NCBI RefSeq assembly: GCF_009017415.1
Contig: NC_092408.1
Span: 62,001 to 126,000 of the forward strand
Length of the DNA stretch: 64,000 nt
Source of the DNA: Aspergillus flavus
Lineage: Eukaryota > Ascomycota > Eurotiomycetes > Eurotiales > Aspergillaceae
Direction of reading: 5' to 3'
Positions within the stretch are counted from its first letter, which is position 1; each line of letters opens with the position of its first letter. Made by a program: the position numbers and the translations under genes. This document shows positions 54,736-63,480 of the stretch, piece by piece. The notes beneath the pieces are model-generated. The model saw only the letters and a list, made by a program, of their open reading frames with translations, was not told where the DNA came from and did not search any database.

Positions 54736-54793
54736 CATCGTGCATATGCACGATGCTTACGAGCGTAAGCATCTTACTAGTCCAGTAGTAAGC
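54736..54793. promoter_or_regulatory. Palindromes upstream of UstYa-like gene B
   Basis: Two overlapping perfect inverted repeats: CATCGTGCATATGCACGATG at 54736-54755, and at 54752-54773 two 10-base arms GATGCTTACG / CGTAAGCATC around AG. A further GTAAGCAG lies at 54786-54793. They sit 140-190 bases upstream of the gene B start and share the TGCTTAC core with other cluster promoters. Candidate operator; the binding protein is unknown. Confidence 0.5.
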
Positions 54794-54974
54794 AGCACAC
54801 ACAACCGAAAAAGCGAAGAGAAATTTAGAGGGAACGCTTATTTGGGAGCCTTTCGACAAAGTACCCATTTTCACAAAACTTTGGTCCCACTACTCGGAGC
54901 GTATGCAGTAGATGCCAACTGACAGTGTATACTAGCGCCTTTCATAGTGATAGCAAAACCTAGGTTTAGATACA

Positions 54975-55986
54975 TTATACCGTCTGTACAATATCTCCCG
55001 GGCTGCACTCTAGACCACATAGTTTGTTCTCCTCGATAAATCTAACCAGGGCATCGTTACGCCGACATTTGCGAGGTGCATCGCGAGTCTTCCACGCACC
55101 TATACCCGATGTATCTCTTGCGAACAGAACAGGTGTGACATCCGCTTGACACTCGATCATGGTTTTAAGGATCATGAAGCAGTGGTCTTTGTGTATGTGG
55201 AAACGTGTGGAACTAGTATTTGTGAACATGGAATAGTCGAACTGGTCACGATAGATCCACTGCCTAATAAGACCAAGACAGTGCACTTGATGGGCCCCTG
55301 CCTGATTTTAGTCGAAAGTAGTTCAAGACCACAGATAGATGGGCTACTTACACTCTGTAAGGGTGACAAGGTTACCGTCTTGAACCCACCAGTCTCTGTC
55401 GGTTGACTTGTTGAGCTTCTCGATCTGATCGTATGGGTATGGGATAAATCCATCTGTATAGAGTGAGAAGTGTACGCAATCTTGTCAACATAAACATATC
55501 CACTAACGGTCGTATTGATTCAACCAGTTTGTTTCTCTTGTCACGGTTGGAGGACCAGCATAGTCCGCAGGAAGTTGGTCGGAATTATACTGGGTCCATT
55601 GGTAGTCTACTGCTGCCATCATAGGGGCTGTTTGAAACACTCGATTAGCATGACGAATCCATCAGTATCATAGCCAAGTATATTAACATACCCCAGGCAG
55701 ACAGTTTCTTTGTACAAGCCATGTCGATTGACACATAGTCTCTCATCAATGCGCGGAAGATCAGACACATGGCGAAGAATACGGTGCTGGTAAAAAGGAG
55801 TACTACTGGCAAGCTCTTTGCCGATTGCACCTGATGTTGACTGATGGCTATACTTTCAGATAAAGACACTGATTCCCACTTTTGCCTATCGACCTCTTTG
55901 GTCTCTCCATCATCTAGCTTGTGGTATGCGACCGCGCGGTCTGTGAAGGATTTGCACCGACTGCGGATTGTAGTCCAGATAGCCAT
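54975..55986 (-). CDS. UstYa-like protein C (DUF3328)
   Basis: Four exons (minus): 55986-55692, 55627-55508, 55453-55352, 55297-54975, all GT-AG and phase-consistent, giving 279 aa. I choose the ATG at 55986 (MAIWTTIRSRCKSFTDR), since the upstream extension to 56115 is hydrophobic and unlike UstYa N-termini. Membrane anchor 'SLPVVLLFTSTVFFAMCLIF'. Motif 1 is formed across the last intron: TEWAHQVHCLGLIRQW. Motif 2 is HIHKDHCFMILKTMIECQADV (HKDHC). 'RDAPRKCRRNDALVRFIEEN' is the C-terminal Cys segment. A compact member with all key His residues. It is divergent from gene D across a 270-base shared promoter. Confidence 0.85.
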
Positions 55987-56127
55987 AGTTCTTTTTGGCG
56001 CAAAGGTCAGAATCAAGGTAGCAAATAATGATAGGCTACCTAGGAGTCGTCGCAGCGACAATAAGATGAGCTCTAGTTTGTAGATTAGGGAGAGGCTGTC
56101 AGCTTGCATGGGCACGGTGTAATCCGG

Positions 56128-56139
56128 GTAAGCATCTTA
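56128..56139. promoter_or_regulatory. Shared GTAAGCATCTTA element between genes C and D
   Basis: The 12-mer GTAAGCATCTTA is identical to 54765-54776 upstream of gene B. It lies in the divergent promoter of UstYa-like genes C and D. A candidate common regulatory site, from sequence identity only. Confidence 0.4.
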
Positions 56140-56257
56140 TGCACAACCCTTTCCTCTCCGAACGTTGCAAGACTACTCTCTATGGAAGGAGAGTATTGAT
56201 TTCCAATTCATCTCTCGTGTCATATGTCCCACTCGCGTATTGTTTAGGTCACCCACA

Positions 56258-57026
56258 ATGAATAGCGATCGCAAGCGAAACCCCATATACTTCACGTTAA
56301 CATCTGTTTTCCTAGTCGTGTCCACCTTGATACTTCTGGACGCCGTCCGATTCCACCCTACAGATGCACAATGTGTCCAAAGGATGTTCACCTGGTCCCC
56401 TGTGAAGGATATAATAGAGTACGAGTGGACGATGTTCCCTGAATTTGGCTTCTTGGTCCATTCCAAGTGGTTTGACGCTGCCCTGCCAGAGCGCGAGGCA
56501 GCCTGGGAAGAGTTTCTACCTAGTATGTTGATCGCCTTGTTTCAAATGTACTCGAGGCTGAGCAGACCAAGGAAGTCCAATTTCGGTCCCCATTTCTCAT
56601 ATAGACCGACTGAATCTTCTGCCCGATACAGACTGGATCCGTTCCCCATTAAATGCAGACAACATCCTCGCTCTCCCTGAAGTCTTTGTTCAATTAGAAT
56701 GTCTCAACCTCCTTCGATTGCACGCCCAAAAAGATGAAACAGACAATCGCCATCTACCCTCGTTCCGGGGATCTGAAGACAAAGTCTACCGCAGGGTAGA
56801 GCAATGTTTCGATCGACTAAGGACATCGGTTCTCTGCTGGTCCGATATTGTTCCCGTACTCCAAGAGTATGCGGACGATGACCTGCACACGCACGTTGTT
56901 AAGTATGACTTTGCGACGAAGCACAATTGCCGTAACTTTGCTGGAATTCGAGACTGGACGTTGCGAAACGGGGTTAAGGAGGTTGAGATGAATAACGCGT
57001 GGTGGGGAGGGTTTGCTGGGGTTTAA
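56258..57026 (+). CDS. UstYa-like protein D lacking the HxxHC histidines
   Basis: Two exons, 56258-56522 and 56566-57026, with a 43-nt intron (GTATGT ... GCAG), giving 241 aa. Start MNSDRKRNP, then anchor 'IYFTLTSVFLVVSTLILLDA'. The luminal domain follows family order: 'AAWEEFLPNQGSPISVPISH', then VFVQLECLNLLRLH where HQLHC is expected, and RRVEQCFDRLRTSVLCWSDI where HxxHC is expected. Thus all four metal-binding-type His are replaced (VQLEC, RVEQC), while both Cys and the C-terminal 'KHNCRNFAGIRDWTLRNGVK' are kept. Probably a non-catalytic partner or an enzyme with altered chemistry. The reading frame is otherwise clean. An alternative acceptor at 56630-56631 would shorten it. Confidence 0.78.
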
Positions 57027-57554
57027 CCCTTGATTGGATATGGATCACATCCTTTTCTGACTCTCTTCTAACTTACACCATTGTATCAAAAACCACTAAG
57101 AAATTGCTGGAAAACAGTGTGTCATGTTGCCGACTACATAAATGTTGGATAAGTTATAACGCTAGCAAACGTTCATATTAGACCTATAAGGATGTGTACA
57201 TCAATGTAAAGCAATACGATGTCTGTATATATATTGGAAGAATTTGACACAAACACTGGAAGTTCAACTAATCCATGACCGAAAACTAATAATTGTAACA
57301 GGATACAATGTATAAGATTTTGTTCTGAAATATCTTTCTAGTATGTGACAGTCGTAGATGGTAGTAAAGTATGCATCTGCATGCTGACTGTCAGCATTGA
57401 TCTACGTTGAAGCTTCGCCTGTCGAGTTTCCGCCTATCACCAGTTCGATTTCGCCATTCTATTATCTGTTTCTGCAATTTGAGATTTAATTGAGTATCTG
57501 TCCAGAGTGTCGTATTCCGCGTAACCTTGTACGCTCCAGATCGCCACTTCGACG
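57027..57554. other. Promoter region of UstYa-like gene E
   Basis: About 530 bases between the end of gene D and start of gene E; AT-rich, with TATATATATTGG near 57227. The minus-strand frame 57391-57744 overlaps gene E and is a shadow. Confidence 0.4.
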
Positions 57555-58262
57555 ATGCAATCCCCCCGTATCTACTATCCCATAATCCTCCTGGTATTCC
57601 TCCTATGTCTCGGAATGCTAGTATCATACCTCCCAACCATTGAACGACCAATATGCCCCCAGCAGACAAGTGAGAAATATGAATCACTAAGCAGCGAAAC
57701 CAACCGGGGGATCCCCAGAACATTCTTTCCAACCGAACCAGCACCGGGCCAAACCCTCCTTGACGAAGCCCACCTCACGACAAACGGGGGCTTCTTCATG
57801 GTCCGAAGGGGCATATCTGATAAACCAGTCGGCTACGGAATCTCGATGTTACACCAAGCGCACTGTATCGATATGCTGCGTGCTGCGCTGTTGGGAGGGA
57901 TGCATGATCATAGTTTGAATTTCAAACGGGATGGGCTGAGGAAGGTGGATTCGTTGGATGATGAGCATTTGGAGCATTGTTTGGATTATATTGCGCAGGT
58001 AAGAGAGTCTTATGTCGGGGAGGTTTGTTGATGGTTCTCGCTGACTTACTAGGGGATCCTATGTGCGGCGGACGATACGATTGAGCCACGGATCATTGAT
58101 TGGGAGAAAAAGGTCGCTGTTGTTAATGGGATGAATGTCGTACATCAATGTAGGAACTCAGCGTTTGTGCTTGAAACTGTTGAGAGATCAAATCAGAACA
58201 GTGTGTTGGTAGATAGGGAGCTCAGAGTGGGGGAGACTCTGGGCAGTTTACTTTCTGGCTGA
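57555..58262 (+). CDS. UstYa-like protein E (DUF3328)
   Basis: Two exons, 57555-57998 and 58053-58262, with a 54-nt intron (GTAAGA ... TTACTAG) splitting the second motif region, giving 217 aa. N-terminal anchor 'YYPIILLVFLLCLGMLVSYL' with almost no cytosolic tail. The luminal domain has 'GIPRTFFPTEPAPGQTLLDE', motif 1 SMLHQAHCIDMLRAAL and motif 2 DEHLEHCLDYIAQGILCAADD, then 'MNVVHQCRNSAFVLETVERS'. All HxxHC residues are intact. Small size is typical of the UstYb-like branch. Convergent with gene F. Confidence 0.88.
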
Positions 58263-58441
58263 CTTCACCACCTCTCAATGAAGAAGAGTAAAGATAGATA
58301 CAATTTGATTCTTGGGATTTGTTTCTCTTAATTTACTATGTTACGTGCTGTAGATCTCCTATCCAACGCCATTGATATGTTTCACATTGTCTTGTCAATA
58401 GCTTCGCCATAGCTGATATTCATGCCGTAATACACAAAAGT

Positions 58442-59560
58442 TTATACTCCATCACCTCCATTGTAAGGGTGCTCCCTCCAATACTTAAAGAACTTATCTC
58501 CGGGAAAGAGCTCATACAGGAACTGGATATCCTCCTCTGGATCCTGCGAGAACCCAGCCGTATCAATGACATATTGAGCCTCCTCGGGCTCAAGTTCCAC
58601 CCTCCATTCGCCCGCAAATCTTTCCCGAGCCCACTCCTGGATTTTGGTGAAGTTCCGACAAGTATGTGTGGTCGCGAGACGAGGGAATATACCCTTTCTA
58701 GCAGGGACGTTGATGTGGAAGGGAATGGGAGATACGTCAGCATGGCACATTAGAGCTTGACGGATCGAGTCAATGCAGTGATCTGACAGCAATGGTGAGT
58801 TGGAATTAGGATAGAAAGCCCAGTGATGGATGTACATACCCCAGTGGCGGAACATGTCCGTATCACGGTTGATTGTTCCATTCGGGAACTTTAGGCTGTC
58901 CAGCGAGTCCATTGTATAGCGCTCGGGATAGAGTGTTTTTCGCAGGTCATTGAGACAGTGAAGCTCGTGCCAGACATCGAGCTGGATGAGGTATTTCTTC
59001 GTGCCGAAGATTGGAATAGTTGGGCTGTGTAGCTTCTTGGCCTCATCTTCGGTAATGGTCGAGATTCCAACTAGGAAAACATTAGCATTATTATTGGCAA
59101 GGTAGAAACCATATTGAAATAAGAAACTATACAGTTATATAGATCGGACCATAGCTTGTCAGTCTCGTCTGTCGGGAACCCCATGTATTCCGTTTGATTA
59201 AATAACGCAGCCCGGAAATGCTGCTGTGGAATATACTCGACGACGTCGTTGGCGGGAGCTAGAAAGCCAGTTAGCAATCATAGTGCGTTCGTTTCAACCT
59301 CTATAATAATGCTGGAAGGATTGAACCATACAGTATACCTGAAGTGACGGATCCACAGGCTTCTTCCATAACTCTCGTGCGAGCACAATCACCATGAAGA
59401 TCAAGAAGCCATTGACAATATAGAGAGTACCAATATGCGAGAACACGGGCCGTCGCTTTGATTCTCGTTTGAGAAGGCCTTGTTCAAGTAGGTTTTGCTT
59501 TTCTATCTCGATTGAGGGCCGTGGAGAAGATTCGAAATCGGATTCGGTAGAGGGAGGCAT
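58442..59560 (-). CDS. UstYa-like protein F (DUF3328)
   Basis: Four exons (minus): 59560-59332, 59258-59133, 59070-58840, 58782-58442, introns 73, 62 and 57 nt, all phase-consistent, giving 308 aa. Start MPPSTESDFESSPRPSIEIE, then 'HIGTLYIVNGFLIFMVIVLA' as membrane anchor. YSPANDVVEYIPQQHF is the classic UstYa segment, followed by 'TDKLWSDLYNFGISTITEDE', motif 1 VWHELHCLNDLRKTLYPERY, and the second motif formed at the last splice as HWGDHCIDSIRQALMCHADV (one residue longer spacing than HxxHC). 'ATTHTCRNFTKIQEWARERF' closes the domain. It is the closest of the six to the classical UstYa layout, and is divergent from the precursor gene. Confidence 0.9.
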
Positions 59561-59734
59561 TATGACACTGGAAGGTATCTCTAACCATGAAAGGAATTTC
59601 GAAAGAGAGAAAGTCGTCTTGGTGGAACGAAGCGAAGGTATTCGCTCCGACCATACTTCAGGACGAGTTAGTGAAGATGGACTGATGCAACGATGCCTTA
59701 CTTTACTAGGCATGGCTGACATGACGACGTGCAT

Positions 59735-59838
59735 CTGCTTATGGTCGAAGTAAGCAGTATATCTTTACTTTTGTGTTCTTGCAAAGGTTATCTCTCATCG
59801 TAATCAATGTCAGCACGGTGAAATGTATTGTATATAAG
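59735..59838. promoter_or_regulatory. Divergent promoter of gene F and the precursor gene
   Basis: Inverted repeat CTGCTTA (59735-59741) / TAAGCAG (59751-59757) with a 9-base spacer, sharing the TGCTTA half-site with the gene B palindrome. TATATAAG at 59831-59838 is the likely TATA box of the precursor gene, about 135 bases before its ATG. Confidence 0.5.
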
Positions 59839-59969
59839 CGCAAGTAAATTGTGCGGTAGTTGTTCAAATATCTCATTGCTCAAGCATTTATCTTGGCATC
59901 CGCTAGACCCAAGCAACTCAACTCTAATTCCGAATACTCAACACACTCCCCGGTCCTTGAAAGCTCACC

Positions 59970-60783
59970 ATGAAGCTCAGCATTGTAATCTCTGTTCTTG
60001 CCACCGCTGTGGCCGCAGCACCCACCCGTAAGTTCATGTTTGCTTCATAAACACGCACTAAAGCTAAGGACAGCCTTAACAGCTCACGGCGGACACCCGA
60101 AGCGCAATGACGCCGGCACGACTGTGGACGATATTTCGGAACAGCTTTACGGTGCATGGGGAGGCATCAAACGTGATCAGGAAGGCACTACTGTCGATGA
60201 TATCTCCGAGGCACTGTACGGTGCATGGGGAGGCATCAAACGTGACCAGAAGGGCACTACGGTTGATGACATCTCCGAGCAACTGTACGGTGCATGGGGA
60301 GGTATCAAACGTGATCAGGGAGGTACCACTGTCGATGATATCTCCGAGGCACTGTACGGTGCATGGGGAGGCATCTCGAAGCGAGATGAGGAGGCCACGC
60401 AGGGTACTACTGTCGATGATATCTCTGAGGCACTGTACGGTGCATGGGGAGGCATCTCGAAGCGAGATGAGGAGGCCACGCAGGGTACTACTGTCGATGA
60501 TATCTCTGAGGCACTGTACGGTGCATGGGGAGGCATCTCGAAGCGAGATGAGGAGGCCACGCAGGGTACTACTGTCGATGATATCTCTGAGGCACTGTAC
60601 GGTGCATGGGGAGGCATCTCGAAGCGAGATGAGGAGGCCACGCAGGGTACTACTGTCGATGATATCTCTGAGGCACTGTACGGTGCATGGGGAGGCATCT
60701 CGAAGCGAGATGACGATGCCACGCAGGGTACTACAGTGGATGACATCTCGGAACAGCTCTACGGTGCATGGGGTGCGATCTAA
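59970..60783 (+). CDS. Repeat RiPP precursor (Kex2-processed, dikaritin type)
   Basis: Secreted precursor peptide. Exons 59970-60027 and 60083-60783, intron 55 nt (GTAAGT ... TTAACAG), giving 252 aa. Signal peptide MKLSIVISVLATAVAA, then a short leader ending in HPKR. Nine repeats follow: each has GTTVDDISE(A/Q)LYGAWGGI and ends in KR (repeats 1-3) or SKR (4-8); the last ends YGAWGAI at the stop. Repeat 1 starts NDA, repeats 2-4 start DQ(E/K/G), 5-8 start DEEATQ, 9 starts DDDATQ. KR is a Kex2/KexB site, so about nine copies of nearly the same peptide would be released. The only aromatic residues are Tyr and Trp of YGAW, the likely crosslinked core. The design matches UstA- and asperipin-type precursors, but this core is not one I recognise. 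Confidence 0.92.
60105..60780 (+). repeat. Nine in-frame tandem repeats (66-81 bp units)
   Basis: Units of 66-69 bp (repeats 1-4) and 81 bp (5-8), then a diverged last unit. Repeats 5-8 are essentially identical at DNA level, showing recent expansion or homogenisation, while the outer units differ. The repeats create long stop-free frames on other strands; these are by-products. Confidence 0.92.
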
Positions 60784-61243
60784 TTACTGCTCAGTAACTT
60801 TGGGTTCACAGCTCTCATCCTGACGGCGTCTGGAGCGCTATAACTGTGATGCAACCCACTGAAGCCATGATTTGCCATTAATGTTCTTGCAGTTATCAGA
60901 ATGTGATTGAGATGTCCTTTTTGGATTTGAAATGCTATTCTCGCCCGAGCAGTCGTAGTTAAGTAAAACTATATTTGGTGGCCTTTGTGTCAGGGGCCTA
61001 TATTTAGGGTTTCAGACTGACGCTGAACAGCAGTTCAGAGCCCGTTAGAATGTTTAGGTGCTGACCTGCTGACATGTGTGTGTTTGTAAACACCCTAGTA
61101 CCTCATATTGCCGAGATATGCATGATTACTTTATATAAGCATCGCCCTTCTGTTGTTTTGATTCCTTTATAGTTGTAGGATACCCGTTTCCGGGGATCTA
61201 CTGGAATATCATACTAGCCACACATTGTCATACACCCCTCATC
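60784..61243. other. Promoter region of the glutaminyl cyclase gene
   Basis: 460 bases after the precursor stop. TTTATATAAGCATC at 61130-61143 joins a TATA box with the TAAGCATC sequence seen in other cluster promoters. No coding frame. Confidence 0.45.
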
Positions 61244-62335
61244 ATGCGGATATTGGAAGTGGGCATTCTTGCCATGTCAATCTTATGCTTCGTCGACGCT
61301 CATGGAAACTTATCCAACGCCGACCTAGAGGCGCTTCTTCACCCCGACGGTGATACCAACATTCAAACGATCCTTGCGCCTCTCCTCCGGCCTCGAGTTC
61401 CAGGAACACCCGGCTCAGAGTTAGTACGAAACTATATCATCCAATTTTTCAACTCAGCTCTTCCACTGTGGACGACAGAGCTGCAGGTATCGTCATCCAA
61501 GACCCCCGTCTCCGGAAGCCAAAGGATCCCATTCGTGAATATCATTGCCTATCGTAGTCCTCCAGGATTAAATGAAACCGACGTTGGTTGGCTCACACTA
61601 GTCGCACACTACGACAGCTTGAAAGACCCGGAAGGATTCATCGGCGCAATCGATAGCGCAGCTCCGTGCAGTATCATCATGAGCGCAGTGCGCAGCATTG
61701 ACGCAGCCTTGACTCGCAAATGGGATAATATGTCCTCCATTCCAGGTGATACCCACGAACAATATGGCATACAAGTCATTTTCACGGACGGTGAGGAGAG
61801 CTTCGGCAATACGTTGACCGCAAACGACGGGCTCTACGGATCTCGGTCCTTAGCTGCGCATTGGGCGGTGGATAAGTATCCCTCCACTGCGAAGTATGAG
61901 ACTCGACTTTCCTCGATCTCTCTACTTGTGCTATTGGACCTTCTGGGAGCCAAGAATCCGCAGATCGCGTCCTACTACCCCGTCACTCACTTTGACTATC
62001 AGCGACTAGCGGCATTGGAAAGCCGTCTGAGAGAGTTGGGACAATTAAAGTCATCCGGGATACACGGCAAGTCTTGGTTTGTTGATCGCACGACCGATGT
62101 TCGAAGTCTTAAGCGCCAACCTGTCGAGGATGACCAGGTTCCATTCTCTGGCCTAGGGGTCAAGGTATTGCATGTCATTGACGCTGACCCTACTACGGGG
62201 GAGTTTCCTAGTGTTTGGCACACACCAGACGATGATGAAAACCATTTGGATTTTGACACTATCCGAGACTGGAGCCTCCTGATAACAGCTTTCGCGGCGG
62301 AGTGGCTAGGGCTGCAGGGGTTTATGGATAACTAG
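61244..62335 (+). CDS. Glutaminyl-peptide cyclotransferase (M28 fold), secreted
   Basis: Zinc enzyme converting N-terminal Gln (or Glu) of peptides to pyroglutamate. 363 aa, single exon, signal peptide MRILEVGILAMSILCFVDA. It is a QC rather than an aminopeptidase because it has one zinc site: Asp137 in GAIDSAAPC, Glu185 in FTDGEESF (with catalytic Glu184) and His326 in SVWHTPDDDENHLD. Family segments 'LLRPRVPGTPGSELVRNYI', VAHYDS, 'YGSRSLAAHW', LLDLLGAKNP and 'ALESRLRELGQL' are all present. It shares secretory targeting with the precursor, whose Kex2 fragments begin with DQ or DEEATQ, so one trimming step would expose Gln or Glu. Full length with no defects. Confidence 0.92.
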   Translation: MRILEVGILAMSILCFVDAHGNLSNADLEALLHPDGDTNIQTILAPLLRPRVPGTPGSELVRNYIIQFFNSALPLWTTELQVSSSKTPVSGSQRIPFVNIIAYRSPPGLNETDVGWLTLVAHYDSLKDPEGFIGAIDSAAPCSIIMSAVRSIDAALTRKWDNMSSIPGDTHEQYGIQVIFTDGEESFGNTLTANDGLYGSRSLAAHWAVDKYPSTAKYETRLSSISLLVLLDLLGAKNPQIASYYPVTHFDYQRLAALESRLRELGQLKSSGIHGKSWFVDRTTDVRSLKRQPVEDDQVPFSGLGVKVLHVIDADPTTGEFPSVWHTPDDDENHLDFDTIRDWSLLITAFAAEWLGLQGFMDN

Positions 62336-63041
62336 GATTAGAGTTGTTTATCGTGAAGATCTATATGCCTATTCTACGAACTACGGCTTTTCAAGTCGCG
62401 AAGCTTGGATCCTTGACCGGCTGAGCCTTGAAGGATATGCTGATTTCATGAAGTGGGTTTTATCAGTGCACCTAGAGGTCTGCAGGCGATGTCAGCATGT
62501 AAGCATGTAAGCATGCAGGCTGGGCAACGGAAACATGCAGCTTACAAATGTCTACTATCTTACAATGTCACCCGTAGAATCGATCTAAACCTCCATTCAT
62601 GACGGACATGAGTGCTTCCAAAGTCAATACCTGTCCTCTGATGGTTCAGCCCAAGCTGCATGTAAGTCACCTGAAAAGACTGAAGAGTTCATGATACATC
62701 TCATGATAATAAGTAAATACTATCATTAAAGACTGCCTACAACTGGGGACGTATGATCAAATCGCAATTCATGGGTATAATTGCGTGCCCTCTCCCATAG
62801 TTTGCCATGCGACATACTCGGTTTGCCTCTTAATCAGGAGCTATTCGCTGAGGAATCGCCCGTAGTATGACCATCTCATGACCCACAGAATGGGCAGAGG
62901 TCTGAAAGTGCATGTATAGCCGAGACGCCAGTTCATCCTGCATCCCAGCACCGTCCAGGCCTTCTGCCTGTCCGAATTGGGCTAAAACCTCAGAAGCATG
63001 ATTACAACGTTCCGAAACATCCTCCCCAGGAAACTCAAAGT
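62336..63041. other. Region after the cyclase gene
   Basis: About 700 bases. It contains GTAAGCATGTAAGCATGC at about 62499-62516, a tandem of the octamer found in cluster promoters. A minus-strand frame of 88 aa (62830-63096) has no recognised family. Confidence 0.35.
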
Positions 63042-63480
63042 GTGCAACTGGGTCTTCGTACGCTTCTGATATCAGCCCAAAGGACCTGTCGCGCATGGTG
63101 CAAACTCATATTGAATTCACCGGAATTGCAGAGAGCTCTCTTTTTTATGCCTGGCAGCGACGATTCTTACGGTCGCAAGGTTCAGAATCCACTATTGGTC
63201 GAAGCATTCCCATTCGCTTTTGACACGGCCACGGACGGGAGAGTCCCTGAATATCGAAATGGTGAGTGCCTATCAACCTTCCGCATGGCCAAATATCCAG
63301 AAATGCAAACGGCTTTTCTTCGATGAGAGGTAAGTTGGCCTCGGATGCTGGTGCAACAGCCTCCGGTCTTTAAGCTCGCGCGGTGGCATTCTTTCTATGG
63401 CGCATTTCGCGTCTATGTGTACTATGAGGTTCCGGTGCGCGAGGGACTTTCTGACATCTGTCACGAGGCTAATGCCGGCA
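63042..63480 (+). pseudogene. F-box protein fragment
   Basis: A frame from 63042 reads 'LRTLLISAQRTCRAWCKLIL', NSPELQRALFF and 'RKVQNPLLVEAFPFAFDTAT', matching the second half of fungal F-box domains and the following conserved segment of Aspergillus F-box proteins. After a stop near 63326 a further piece in another frame reads SWPRMLVQQPPVFKLARW, the next conserved segment. The first F-box helix is missing upstream and frames shift, so this is a truncated relic or part of a gene with poorly visible introns. Confidence 0.5.

Noticed and set aside
55987..56115. N-terminal extension of UstYa-like gene C from the upstream ATG
   Set aside because: Very hydrophobic and unlike family N-termini; would use up half of the divergent promoter shared with gene D.
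52445..59560. Reading the DUF3328 genes as ten or more separate small ORFs
   Set aside because: Short phase-consistent introns join them into six proteins, each with one membrane anchor followed by the ordered UstYa motifs.
60315..60746. 143-aa minus-strand open frame through the precursor repeats, and the 238-aa plus-strand frame at 60107-60823
   Set aside because: Both arise because the repeat unit has no stop in those frames; neither has a signal peptide or the intron-supported start, unlike the precursor frame with its KR sites.
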